The notes under the pieces are model-generated. The model did not search any database and had not been told where the DNA came from. It worked only from the letters and a program-made list of their open reading frames with translations. Source: Xanthomonas bonasiae (GTDB taxonomy: Bacteria > Pseudomonadota > Gammaproteobacteria > Xanthomonadales > Xanthomonadaceae). Taken from it: 64,000 bases of DNA. Both the position numbers and the translations under genes were made by a program. The DNA is taken from positions 62,001 through 126,000 of the forward strand of contig NZ_JAFIWB010000009.1 in assembly GCF_017163705.1 (NCBI RefSeq). The letters run 5' to 3'. Below are positions 1 through 8,937 of the stretch, piece after piece (the stretch's first letter is position 1; every line of letters begins with the position of its first letter).

Positions 1-1565
1 GCGCGGTGATCCTCGGTCGCCTGCCGTCGGCGACGCTGTTCGACATGTCCAATCCCGGCGCGATCTCGCTGACCACCGATGCCGACGCGAACGACGCCAG
101 CGCCTGGGACCAGGCCAACCTGGTGCGCGACGAATACCCCAACGGCGCGATCACCAAGCTCAGCAACAAGGAATGGTCGCTGCAGTTCGATGCCGAACGC
201 TACGTCGGCGCCGGCTTCCTGGACTCGGTGAAGTTCGGCACCAAGTTCCGCCGCGAGACCTTCGACCGCAACGTCTGGCGCCGCGATTTCCTGTACCTGA
301 TCAACTCCGGCGCGGTCTCCGGCTACGCCATGTTCCCGGAACTGTCGGCGGCCAGCTCCAGCGTCAGCAACTTCCTCGACGGCAACCTGGCGTCGCAGAG
401 CGGCTGGGTGGCGCCGGACGTGTACGCCTACGCCGACGCGCTGGCCGCCTCCGGCATCACCGTGCCGGTGCTGTTCGCGCCGCAGGCCAGCTACCACATC
501 CGCAACGACATCTTTTCCGCCTACGCGCTGGCCAAGATCGATACCGAGGTCGGCAGCATGCGCCTGCGCGGCAACGTCGGCGTGCGCTACGAGAACACCA
601 AGCGCACTACCGACACCTACCTGACCACCGCCTCGCAGTACAGCGAGGACGCCAACGAGGTGGTCGGCACCGAACGCGCGCCGTACGACTACCACAACTG
701 GTTGCCGAGCCTGAACCTGGTGCTGGACATGCGCGAGGACCTGCTGCTGCGCTTCGCCGCCGGCAAGGTGTTGGTGCGGCCGATCCTGGACAGCAACACC
801 GCCATCGCCACCACCATCTCCTCGGGCAGCAACACCGGCGGCACCACCACCTACGACGTGTCGCTGGGCCAGACCGACCTGAAGGCGCTGACCGCCGACC
901 AGGCCGACCTCAGCCTGGAGTGGTACTACGGCCAGGGCGGCGGGCTGACCCTGGCCGGCTTCTGGAAGCAGGTCAAGAACGGTACCTTCAACAGCATCGT
1001 GTGCCCGACCACGTTCAACGGCGCGGCGCTGTCCAGCAACAGTTCCGGCGATTGCGTGGACGGCAGCGGCAACATCTACGAGATCACCGCCACCCGGAAC
1101 GATCCGAGCAAGGTCAAGATCAAGGGCTACGAGCTGGGCTGGACGCAATCGTTCGACGCGTGGCTGCCGATCCAGGGCTTCGGCCTGACCGCCAACTTCA
1201 CCCGGGTGCTCCCGCAGCGCGATACCGATTTCAAGATCCGCAACCTGTCGGAGAAGACCTGGAACGCCACCGGCTACTGGGAGAACGCAATGTTTTCCGC
1301 GCGGCTGTCGCTGAATCACCGCAGCGAGTACGAGCAGGACAGCAGCGACAGCTTCTTCGCCCGCGAAGGCCACACCATGAAGGCGCGCACCCAGCTCGAC
1401 GCGGTGCTCGGCTACCAGGCCACCGATACGCTCAGTTTCCAGCTCGGCGGGCTCAACCTGACCGACAAGAAGGAAGAGGCGTACAAGGACATCAGCAGCC
1501 GCTGGCAGATGACCGGCGTCACCGGCCGCAGCTTCTACGTGTCGATGCAGTGGGACATCCTGTGA
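1..1565 (+). CDS. TonB-dependent receptor, C-terminal part (5' end outside the window)
   Basis: Outer-membrane beta-barrel of a TonB-dependent receptor, probably importing an oligosaccharide. The reading frame is already open at the window edge, so the signal peptide, TonB box and plug are missing and only about 519 barrel residues are seen. The stretch NWLPSLNLVL followed by RFAAGKVLVRP is the characteristic mid-barrel motif of the large Xanthomonas/Caulobacter receptor family, and the C-terminus alternates aromatic and polar residues (FYVSMQWDIL) like a last beta-strand. It lies upstream of GH2, GH89 and nag genes on the same strand, which suggests a substrate containing N-acetylglucosamine; that substrate is inferred from context only. 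Confidence 0.9.
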   Translation, partial: AVILGRLPSATLFDMSNPGAISLTTDADANDASAWDQANLVRDEYPNGAITKLSNKEWSLQFDAERYVGAGFLDSVKFGTKFRRETFDRNVWRRDFLYLINSGAVSGYAMFPELSAASSSVSNFLDGNLASQSGWVAPDVYAYADALAASGITVPVLFAPQASYHIRNDIFSAYALAKIDTEVGSMRLRGNVGVRYENTKRTTDTYLTTASQYSEDANEVVGTERAPYDYHNWLPSLNLVLDMREDLLLRFAAGKVLVRPILDSNTAIATTISSGSNTGGTTTYDVSLGQTDLKALTADQADLSLEWYYGQGGGLTLAGFWKQVKNGTFNSIVCPTTFNGAALSSNSSGDCVDGSGNIYEITATRNDPSKVKIKGYELGWTQSFDAWLPIQGFGLTANFTRVLPQRDTDFKIRNLSEKTWNATGYWENAMFSARLSLNHRSEYEQDSSDSFFAREGHTMKARTQLDAVLGYQATDTLSFQLGGLNLTDKKEEAYKDISSRWQMTGVTGRSFYVSMQWDIL

Positions 1566-1598
1566 GGGCGATGCGGTCGCTTGCAGGGTAGTCCGCAG

Positions 1599-1629
1599 CC
1601 TGCCCGGCGCCGCGGTGGCGCCGGGCAGG
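1599..1629 (+). terminator. Perfect 13-bp hairpin after the TonB receptor gene
   Basis: CCTGCCCGGCGCC (1599-1611) and its exact complement GGCGCCGGGCAGG (1617-1629) are separated by five bases. It has no T-tract, so it may be a weak terminator or an mRNA-processing or stabilising hairpin that separates receptor expression from the downstream GH2 gene. Confidence 0.5.
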
Positions 1630-1676
1630 GCAACGTGGCCTATCCCGATCGCATTCACAGGTTCCAGGGCAAGCGC

Positions 1677-4562
1677 ATGCAACGACGAGAATTCCTGGCA
1701 GGCGGCGCGGGCGCCGGCCTGCTGCTGGCGGCGCCGCGGTTGAGCTGGGCGGGCAGCGCGGCGGATGCCGGCATGGCCGGCACCGCCTCCGCCACTGCCG
1801 CAGCGGCGGTGCCGGCGCCGACGCTGGCGGCCGATCCGGGCCTGTTCTGCCTGGACGAGGGGTGGCGCTTCCACGAAGGCGACATCCCGTTCCCGCCGAT
1901 CAGCGGGCAGGACGCCAGCTACGACAACGCCAAGGCGGGCAAGGCCTGGGGCGCGGCCGCGGGCGATTTCGACGACAGCCAATGGCGGCAGCTGCGGCTG
2001 CCGCACGATTTCGCCATCGAGCAGCCGATCGAGGCCGGCGCCAACGTGGCGCAAGGCTATCGCCGCCGCGGCATCGCCTGGTACCGGCGCAGCCTGCGGC
2101 TGGACGAGGCGCAGCGCGGCAAGGCGCTGGAGCTGCGGTTCGACGGCATTTCCAGCCGCGCCACGGTCTGGGTCAACGGTTTGCTGATGGCGCGCAGCTG
2201 GAGCGGCTACGACGGGTTCGCCATCGACCTGAGCGCAATCGCGCGCTACGGCCAGGACCTCAACAGCATCGCGGTACGCGTGGATGCCGAGGCGATGGAC
2301 GGCTGGTGGTACGAAGGCGCGGGCATCTACCGGCACACCTGGCTGGCGGTGCGCGATGCGCTGCATATCGTCGGCGATGGCGTGCATGCGGTGCCGCGGA
2401 TCGGCGACGGCGAACGTTGGACGCTGCCGGTTGCGGTCACCGTCGCCAATGCCGGCGAGCAGGCCGACGCGGCGCTGCTGGAGGTGGCGCTGTACGACGC
2501 GCACGGCACGCTGCTGGCGCAGGGCAGCAGCGCGTTGCAGGTCGGCGCACTGGCACAGGCGGTGGCGCAGGTCGAGCTGCAGGTGCAGCGGCCGCAGCGC
2601 TGGGACGTGGCCGCGCCGCATCTGTACCGGGTCGCGGCGGTGCTGCGCAGCGCTGGCCGCGAGCGCGACCGCCGCGAATGCGCGATCGGCTTTCGCACGC
2701 TGCGCTTCGATGCGCAGCAGGGCTTCTTCCTCAACGAGCGGCCGCTGAAGATCAAGGGCGCCTGCCTGCACCAGGACCATGCCGGGGTCGGCGTGGCGGT
2801 GCCCGACAGCCTGCTGGAGTTCCGCATCCGCCGGCTCAAGGCGCTGGGCTGCAATGCGATCCGCCTGCACCACGCGGTGGCCAGCGAGCTGCTCGACGTC
2901 TGCGATCGGCTGGGCATGTTGGTGATGGCCGAGAACCGCGTATTCAATCCCGCGCCCGACTACGCCGCGCAGTTGCGCTGGCTGGTGCGCCGCGACCGCA
3001 ACCGCGCCTGTGTGTTCCTGTGGTCGGTGTTCAACGAGGAACCGATGCAGGGCACCGCCGCCGGCTACGAAATGGTGCGCCGCGCGGTGGCGCTGGTGCG
3101 CGAGCTGGACGACAGCCGCCCGGTGACCGCGGCGATGAACGACGGCATGCTGACCCAGCGCAACGCGGCCGACGCGGTGGACGTGGTCGGCTTCAACTAT
3201 CGCCAGTTCAACTACGACCGGGTGCGCGCGGCGATGCCGCACAAGCCGTTGCTGTCCAGCGAGGACACCAGCGCGTTCCAGACCCGCGGCGCCTGGTTCA
3301 CCGACAAGGACGCGCACGTCATCGCCGAGGACGATTCGGTCGCCGCGCCGTGGGGCAACACCCATCGCACGTCGTGGAAACTGATCGACGAACGTCCCTA
3401 TCTAGCCGGCAGTTTCGTCTGGACCGGCTTCGACTACCGCGGCGAGCCGACTCCGTTCGAATGGCCGTCGGTGTCCTCGTTCTTCGGCATCATGGATCTG
3501 TGCGGTTTCCCGAAAGGTGCCTACTGGCTGCGTCAGGCGCAGTGGATCGACGCTGCACCGGTGCTGCAGCTGCTGCCGCACTGGAACTGGCCGGGCCGCG
3601 AAGGCACGCCGATCAAGGTGATGGCGTTCTGCAACGCGCAGCAGGTGGAGCTGTGGCTCAACGGGCAGTCGCAGGGGCGGCAGGCGGTGGACCGGATCGA
3701 AATGAATGCCTGGCAGGTGGCGTACGCGCCGGGCGTGCTGGAGGCGGTGGCCTATCGCGATGGCCGCGAAGTGGCGCGGCAGCGGGTGCAGACGGTCGGC
3801 GCGCCGGTCGCGCTGCGGCTCACGCCGGACCGTGCGCGGATGCGCGGCGACGGCCGCGACGCGCAGCCGATCACCCTGGAAGCGGTGGATGCGCAGGGCC
3901 GCCACGTGCCGTTCGCCGATGCGCAGATCGCGCTGCAGGTCGAAGGCGGGCGCCTGCTCGGCGTCGGCAACGGCGATCCGAATCGGCACGCGGCCGACAA
4001 CGTGCCGCAGGTGCAGTTGTTCAATGGCCTGGCGCAGGCCATCGTCGAGGCCGGCACCGGCCAGCGCCGGCTGCGCATCGAGGCGCGCGCGCCGGGCCTG
4101 CGGGCTGCGCAGGCCACGATCGGCCTGGATGCGGTGGCCTTGCCGCCGTCGCTGCCGCCGGCCGCCGCGGCGATGGTGGTGCCCGGCTGGCGGCGCACGC
4201 TGCCGTTCGCCGCGCCGCCGGATCCGGCGCTGCCGCGCGCGCCCAACGACAACAACAGCTGGAGCTTCTGCCAGCCGGGCAACCTGGAGACGCGTGCCGA
4301 GCGCGATGGCTATGTGCTGTACCGCACCGCGTTCACCCCGTGGGCCGGGATCCAGCAGCGCGGCGGCGTGCTGCGGCTGGGGCGCGCGACCGGCGCGGCG
4401 CAGGTGTATCTGGACCGGAAGCTGGTCGCCCGGGTGGCTGCGGGGCAGCATGCGCAACTGCGCTTGCCGCCTGCGGACGGCGAACGGGTGCTGGCGGTGG
4501 TGATGCAGGTGACGGCCGGAATGCCTTTCGGCTTCGACGATGTCGCGATAGTGGAGTATTGA
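1677..4562 (+). CDS. Tat-exported glycoside hydrolase family 2 (beta-galactosidase-like)
   Basis: Periplasmic or secreted retaining beta-glycosidase of 961 residues. The start at 1677 places a twin-arginine signal at the N-terminus (MQRREFLAGG, then a hydrophobic run); the frame is open further upstream but that would bury the signal. The GH2 layout is visible: an N-terminal jelly-roll (WYRRSL, then AGIYRHTWL), an immunoglobulin-like domain, then a TIM barrel with HHAVASELLDVCDRLGM. The probable acid/base is E454 in FNEEP and the probable nucleophile E529 in SSEDTSAF. Extra beta-domains follow to the C-terminus. It ends 4 bp before the GH89 gene. Exact sugar specificity (galactosidase, mannosidase or other) cannot be read from sequence; the neighbours suggest glycans with GlcNAc. 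Confidence 0.88.
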   Translation: MQRREFLAGGAGAGLLLAAPRLSWAGSAADAGMAGTASATAAAAVPAPTLAADPGLFCLDEGWRFHEGDIPFPPISGQDASYDNAKAGKAWGAAAGDFDDSQWRQLRLPHDFAIEQPIEAGANVAQGYRRRGIAWYRRSLRLDEAQRGKALELRFDGISSRATVWVNGLLMARSWSGYDGFAIDLSAIARYGQDLNSIAVRVDAEAMDGWWYEGAGIYRHTWLAVRDALHIVGDGVHAVPRIGDGERWTLPVAVTVANAGEQADAALLEVALYDAHGTLLAQGSSALQVGALAQAVAQVELQVQRPQRWDVAAPHLYRVAAVLRSAGRERDRRECAIGFRTLRFDAQQGFFLNERPLKIKGACLHQDHAGVGVAVPDSLLEFRIRRLKALGCNAIRLHHAVASELLDVCDRLGMLVMAENRVFNPAPDYAAQLRWLVRRDRNRACVFLWSVFNEEPMQGTAAGYEMVRRAVALVRELDDSRPVTAAMNDGMLTQRNAADAVDVVGFNYRQFNYDRVRAAMPHKPLLSSEDTSAFQTRGAWFTDKDAHVIAEDDSVAAPWGNTHRTSWKLIDERPYLAGSFVWTGFDYRGEPTPFEWPSVSSFFGIMDLCGFPKGAYWLRQAQWIDAAPVLQLLPHWNWPGREGTPIKVMAFCNAQQVELWLNGQSQGRQAVDRIEMNAWQVAYAPGVLEAVAYRDGREVARQRVQTVGAPVALRLTPDRARMRGDGRDAQPITLEAVDAQGRHVPFADAQIALQVEGGRLLGVGNGDPNRHAADNVPQVQLFNGLAQAIVEAGTGQRRLRIEARAPGLRAAQATIGLDAVALPPSLPPAAAAMVVPGWRRTLPFAAPPDPALPRAPNDNNSWSFCQPGNLETRAERDGYVLYRTAFTPWAGIQQRGGVLRLGRATGAAQVYLDRKLVARVAAGQHAQLRLPPADGERVLAVVMQVTAGMPFGFDDVAIVEY

Positions 4563-4566
4563 CCGA

Positions 4567-6921
4567 ATGAAGCGAGTTTTCCGCCATGCCTTCCCGCACG
4601 CACGTGCCTGGATGCGCTTCGTGCGCGCGTTGCCGATCCCCGGGCAGGCCGCGCTGCTGCTGGCCTGCATGCTGCTGGCGCCGGCCGCGGTTGCGGCACC
4701 CGTACAGGACGCGCAAGGCGACGCCGCGCGCGGCGTACTGTTGCGCACGCTCGGTCCGCGCGCGGCCGCGCTGACCCTGCAACGGCAGCCGCGCGGCAAC
4801 GGCAACGACTGGTACCAGGTCGCCGCCGACGCCGGCACGCTGCGCGTGTCCGGGTCCTCGGAAGTGGCGCTGGCGCATGGCGCGTACAGCTATCTGCAAT
4901 CGATCGGCGCCGCCTCGGTGAGCTGGGAGGGCAGCCGGGTCGCGCTGCCTGCCGCGTATGCCGATTTCAGCGGGCAGCGCGTGGTCACGCCGTTCGCCTA
5001 CCGCGCCTATCTCAACGTGTGCACCTACGGCTACACCACGCCGTGGTGGGACTGGGCGCGCTGGGAACGCGAGATCGACTGGATGGCGCTGCACGGCGTC
5101 GACATGCCGCTGGCGATGGAAGGCCAGGACTACGTGTGGCAGGCGTTGTGGCGCGAGTTCGGGGTGAGCGACGCGGACCTGGCGCAGTATTTCTCCGGCC
5201 CGGCGTTCGCGCCGTGGCAGCGCATGGGCAACATCGAAGGCTACGACGCGCCGCTGCCGCAGCAGTGGATCGACGACAAGCATGCGCTGCAGCTGCGCAT
5301 CCTGCAGCGCATGCGCGCGCTGGGCATGAAGCCGGTGTTGCCGGCCTTCGCCGGCTACGTACCGAAGGCGTTCGCGCAGGCGCATCCGCAGGCGCGCATC
5401 TACCGCATGCGCGCCTGGGAAGGCTTCCACGAAACCTATTGGCTGGATCCGGCCGATCCGCTGTTCGCCAGGATCGCGCAGCGTTTCATCCAGCTCTACG
5501 ACCGCACGTACGGCAAGGGCACCTATTACCTGGCCGATGCGTTCAACGAGATGCTGCCGCCAATCGCCGCCGACGGCAGCGACGCGCGCCTGGCCAGCTA
5601 CGGCGACAGCACCGCCAACACGGCCAAGACCGCGCCGCCCGAAGTGTCGCCGGCACAGCGCGACAAGCGCCTGGCCGACTACGGCCGTGCGCTCTACGCA
5701 TCGATCCATCGCGCCAATCCCGACGCGGTGTGGGTGATGCAGGGCTGGCTGTTCGGCGCCGACCGCCATTTCTGGACGCCGCAGGCGATCGCTGCGTTCC
5801 TGCGCGAGGTGCCCAACGACAAACTGCTGGTGCTGGACATCGGCAACGATCGCTATCCGGGCACCTGGAAACTGTCCGACGCGTTCGACGGCAAGCAATG
5901 GATCTACGGCTACGTGCACAACTACGGCGGCAGCAATCCGGTGTACGGCGACCTGGCGTTCTACCGCGACGACCTGCGCGCGCTGCTCGCCGACAAGGAC
6001 AAGCAGCAGCTGGTCGGCTTCGGCGCGTTCCCCGAAGGGCTGCACAACAACTCGGTGGTCTACGAGTACATGTATGCACTGGCCTGGGGCGGGCAGGAGC
6101 GTTCGCTGCAGGACTGGCTCGGCGACTACACCCGCGCCCGCTACGGACATACCTCGCCGGCGCTGCGCGCGGCCTGGGACGACCTGCAGGCCTCGGTGCT
6201 GTCGACCCGCTACTGGACGCCGCGCTGGTGGCGCAGCCGCGCCGGCGCCTACCTGCTGTTCAAGCGGCCGACGCTGGACATCGGCGAATTCGAAGGCGCG
6301 CCCGGCGATTCGCCGCGCCTGCGCCGCGCGCTGGAGCAACTGCTGGCGCTGGCGCCGGAGTACGCCGACGCGCCGCTGTACCGCTACGACCTGGTCGACT
6401 TCGCCCGCCACTACGCCACCGGCCGCGTGGATGCGCAGTTGCAGCAGGCGGTGGCCGCGTACAGGCGCGGCGACGTCGCCGCCGGCGATGCCGCCTTCGC
6501 CCGCGTGCAGGCGGCGGTGCAGCAGCTCGACGGCCTGGTCGGCGGCCAGCAGGAGACCCTGTCGAACTGGCTCGACGATGCCGCCGGCTACGCGAAAACG
6601 CCGCAGGACGCGGCCTACTACCGGCGCGACGCCAAGGCGCAGGTCAGCGTGTGGGGCGGCGAGGGCAATCTCGGCGACTACGCGTCCAAGGCCTGGCAGG
6701 GCATGTACGCCGACTACTACCTGCCGCGCTGGGCGCTGGCGATGCAGGCGCTGCGGACGGCGGCAGTCGGCGGCGGCAGCGTGGACGAAGCGGCGCTGCA
6801 GCAGCGACTGCGCGCCTGGGAGCGAGACTGGGTGAAGCGCGAGACACCCTACGCACGGCAAGCGCCGGCCGATCCGGTCGCCGCGGTACGCACGCTGCTG
6901 CAGCAGGTGGATGCCCGATGA
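4567..6921 (+). CDS. Alpha-N-acetylglucosaminidase, glycoside hydrolase family 89
   Basis: Releases terminal alpha-linked GlcNAc; the family includes human NAGLU, which acts on heparan sulfate. The 784-residue protein has a long N-terminal signal sequence (a second possible start at 4612 would shorten the n-region). Family landmarks are clear: CTYGYTTPWWDWARWEREID, the substrate loop GVDMPLAMEGQ, the probable acid/base E328 in DAFNEM and the probable nucleophile E490 in AFPEG. These match the FNEM and EG motifs of NAGLU. It begins 4 bp after the GH2 stop and overlaps the next gene by 4 bp, so it is very likely co-transcribed with GH2 and nagX. Confidence 0.93.
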   Translation: MKRVFRHAFPHARAWMRFVRALPIPGQAALLLACMLLAPAAVAAPVQDAQGDAARGVLLRTLGPRAAALTLQRQPRGNGNDWYQVAADAGTLRVSGSSEVALAHGAYSYLQSIGAASVSWEGSRVALPAAYADFSGQRVVTPFAYRAYLNVCTYGYTTPWWDWARWEREIDWMALHGVDMPLAMEGQDYVWQALWREFGVSDADLAQYFSGPAFAPWQRMGNIEGYDAPLPQQWIDDKHALQLRILQRMRALGMKPVLPAFAGYVPKAFAQAHPQARIYRMRAWEGFHETYWLDPADPLFARIAQRFIQLYDRTYGKGTYYLADAFNEMLPPIAADGSDARLASYGDSTANTAKTAPPEVSPAQRDKRLADYGRALYASIHRANPDAVWVMQGWLFGADRHFWTPQAIAAFLREVPNDKLLVLDIGNDRYPGTWKLSDAFDGKQWIYGYVHNYGGSNPVYGDLAFYRDDLRALLADKDKQQLVGFGAFPEGLHNNSVVYEYMYALAWGGQERSLQDWLGDYTRARYGHTSPALRAAWDDLQASVLSTRYWTPRWWRSRAGAYLLFKRPTLDIGEFEGAPGDSPRLRRALEQLLALAPEYADAPLYRYDLVDFARHYATGRVDAQLQQAVAAYRRGDVAAGDAAFARVQAAVQQLDGLVGGQQETLSNWLDDAAGYAKTPQDAAYYRRDAKAQVSVWGGEGNLGDYASKAWQGMYADYYLPRWALAMQALRTAAVGGGSVDEAALQQRLRAWERDWVKRETPYARQAPADPVAAVRTLLQQVDAR

Positions 6922-8072
6922 GCGCCGCTTCCGTGAGCATCCCCACCGCGGCGCCGTCGCGCGAACGCTTCCTGTCGCTGGACGTGTTCCGCGGCCTGAC
7001 CATCTTCCTGATGATCCTGGTCAACACGCCCGGTGCCGGCGCCGATGCGTTCGTGCAACTGCGGCACGCGCCGTGGTTCGGCTTCACCGCCGCCGACCTG
7101 GTGTTCCCGTCGTTCCTGTTCGCGGTCGGCAACGCGATGAGCTTCGCGCTGGACCGCGGCCAGCCGCTCGGCGCGTTCCTGCGCCGGGTCGGCAAGCGCA
7201 GCGCGCTGATCTTCCTGCTCGGCTTCCTGATGTACTGGTTCCCGTTCGTGCACCAGGGCGCCGACGGCAGCTGGGGCTTCACCCCGATCGACCAGACCCG
7301 GGTGCCGGGCGTGCTGCAGCGCATCGCGCTGTGCTACGCGCTGGCCGCGCTGCTGTGCCGCTGGCTGCCGCCGCGCGGACTGCTGGCGGCCTGCGTCGCG
7401 CTGCTGCTCGGTTACTGGGCGGCGCTGTACCTGTGGGGCCAGCCGGGCGCGGAGCTGAGCAAGCTCGGCAACGCCGGCACGCGCCTGGACCTGTGGCTGC
7501 TGGATCCCGCGCAGCTGTACCGCAAGGACGGCGGCTTCGATCCGGAAGGCCTGCTCGGCACGCTGCCGGCCACGGTGAATGTCGTCGCCGGCTACCTGAC
7601 CGGCCTGTACGTGCGCCGCGTCGGCAAGCAGGCGCGCACGGTGCGCTGGCTGCTGCTGGCCGGCATCGCGCTGGCGCTGCTGGCGCTGGCCTGGCAGCCG
7701 TGGTTCCCGCTGGCCAAGAAGCTGTGGACCGGCTCGTTCGTGCTGCTGACCGTGGGCCTGGACCTGCTGCTGCTGGGCGCACTGCTGTGGGCGATCGAAG
7801 TGCGCCAGTGGCGGGCCGGCAGCGGCTTCTTCACCGTGCTCGGGCGCAATCCATTGGCGATCTACCTGTTTTCCGAACTGTTCGTGATCGCCCTGCGGCT
7901 GGTCCCGGCCGGCGACAGCGGGTGGGACCTATACCAATGGCTGGGCATCGCGGTGTTCCAGCGGCTGCTGCCGGGACCCTGGGGCAGCCTGGCCTGTGCC
8001 CTGGCCTACACCCTGCTGTGCTGGGCGGTGGGCTGGTGGATGGACCGGCGGCGGCTGTACCTGCGGCTCTGA
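6918..8072 (+). CDS. nagX: NagX, membrane protein of the HGSNAT/DUF5009 family
   Basis: Polytopic inner-membrane protein (384 aa, about ten hydrophobic segments) of the family that includes human heparan-alpha-glucosaminide N-acetyltransferase. Motifs seen are RFLSLDVFRGLTIFLMILVN near the start, FTAADLVFPSFLFAVG, and GVLQRIALCYALAA. Bacterial homologues sit in nag clusters and are called NagX; their activity (transacetylase or transport-related) is not settled. Its ATG overlaps the GH89 stop (ATGA). Pairing with GH89 mirrors lysosomal heparan degradation, where the acetyltransferase and NAGLU act consecutively, but whether that chemistry applies here is inference. Confidence 0.88.
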   Translation: MSAASVSIPTAAPSRERFLSLDVFRGLTIFLMILVNTPGAGADAFVQLRHAPWFGFTAADLVFPSFLFAVGNAMSFALDRGQPLGAFLRRVGKRSALIFLLGFLMYWFPFVHQGADGSWGFTPIDQTRVPGVLQRIALCYALAALLCRWLPPRGLLAACVALLLGYWAALYLWGQPGAELSKLGNAGTRLDLWLLDPAQLYRKDGGFDPEGLLGTLPATVNVVAGYLTGLYVRRVGKQARTVRWLLLAGIALALLALAWQPWFPLAKKLWTGSFVLLTVGLDLLLLGALLWAIEVRQWRAGSGFFTVLGRNPLAIYLFSELFVIALRLVPAGDSGWDLYQWLGIAVFQRLLPGPWGSLACALAYTLLCWAVGWWMDRRRLYLRL

Positions 8073-8091
8073 CCCGGCGTGCACAGGCCGC

Positions 8092-8122
8092 GGATTGGTA
8101 CTATATTGGACATAATGAATCC
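8092..8122 (+). promoter_or_regulatory. Candidate NagQ operator / promoter region
   Basis: Two copies of ATTGG (8094-8098 and 8105-8109) are spaced one helical turn apart, followed by CATAAT (8111-8116), which could serve as a -10 box. GGATT (8092-8096) and AATCC (8118-8122) also form a loose inverted repeat. The site is 22 bp upstream of the nagQ start and is strikingly AT-rich for this genome. Autoregulation by the GntR protein is a reasonable guess. Confidence 0.45.
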
Positions 8123-8143
8123 ATACGGTCCGGAGGGAGCACG

Positions 8144-8899
8144 ATGACCAAGCCCAAGCCGGAGGCCGACCCCAGATTGGCAGGCCTGGCCGTGGACCCG
8201 AGCGCGCCGACCCCGCTGTACCTGCAGCTGGCCAGCAAGCTGGTCGAGGCGATCAAGGGCGGCCAGTGGAAGCCGGGCGAGGCCCTGCCGGCCGAGCGCC
8301 AGCTGTGCGAGCAACTGCAGGTGTCGCGGGTGACCCTGCGCCAGGCGGTGGATGCGCTGGTCGAACAGGGCCTGGTCTCGCGCCGGCAGGGCGCCGGCAC
8401 CTTCATCACCTCGCATATCCAGCACCAGCTCAGTGGCCTGGCCAGTTTCAGCGAGACCCTGCGTATGAAGGGCCTGGAGCCGGGCACGCGCTGGCTGGAG
8501 CGGCGCGTGCGCCCGGCGCACGGCGAAGAGATCCTGCGCCTGGGCCTGTCGCCCGATACCGTGGTGGCGTCGCTGACCCGCCTGCGCAGCGCCGACGGCC
8601 GGGTCATGGCCTACGAGAAAGCGGTGCTGCCGCAGCGCACCGTGCCCGATCCGCTGGCCATCGGCGATTCGCTGTACGCCTACCTGGACGCGCAGGGCAC
8701 CCCGGTGGTGCGCGCGCTGCAGTACTTCCGTGCGATCAACCTGCCGGCGCGGCTGGCCGGGCACCTGGGCATGAAGGAAGGCGAGGCGATCCTGCACGTG
8801 GTGCGGGTCGGCTACACCCGCGACGGCAGCGCGATCGAGCTGACCGACACCTATTGCCACAACGACTACTACGACTTCGTCGCCGAACTGCGACGCTGA
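8144..8899 (+). CDS. nagQ: GntR/HutC-family transcriptional regulator NagQ
   Basis: Cytoplasmic DNA-binding regulator of 251 residues. The N-terminus has a GntR winged helix (TPLYLQLASKLVEAIKGG, PAERQLCEQLQVSRVTLRQA, RRQGAGTFI), followed by a UTRA ligand-binding domain (about 90-245) with the usual LTRLRSADGRVMAYEKAVLP strand pattern. UTRA proteins in nag clusters sense phosphorylated amino sugars. A strong ribosome site GGAGGG sits 7 bp before the ATG at 8144; the longer open frame upstream is not needed. Its own AT-rich operator-like region suggests it starts a transcription unit that continues into nagP. Confidence 0.88.
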   Translation: MTKPKPEADPRLAGLAVDPSAPTPLYLQLASKLVEAIKGGQWKPGEALPAERQLCEQLQVSRVTLRQAVDALVEQGLVSRRQGAGTFITSHIQHQLSGLASFSETLRMKGLEPGTRWLERRVRPAHGEEILRLGLSPDTVVASLTRLRSADGRVMAYEKAVLPQRTVPDPLAIGDSLYAYLDAQGTPVVRALQYFRAINLPARLAGHLGMKEGEAILHVVRVGYTRDGSAIELTDTYCHNDYYDFVAELRR

Positions 8900-8937
8900 T
8901 CGACCGACCCACGCGCCTTTCCGGAGCCCGCCCGCCC

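Noticed and set aside
4333-6861. 842-codon open frame on the minus strand opposite GH89 and GH2
   Set aside because: Arg/Ala/His-rich low-quality sequence without motifs, fully shadowing strongly supported plus-strand enzymes; typical for GC-rich DNA.
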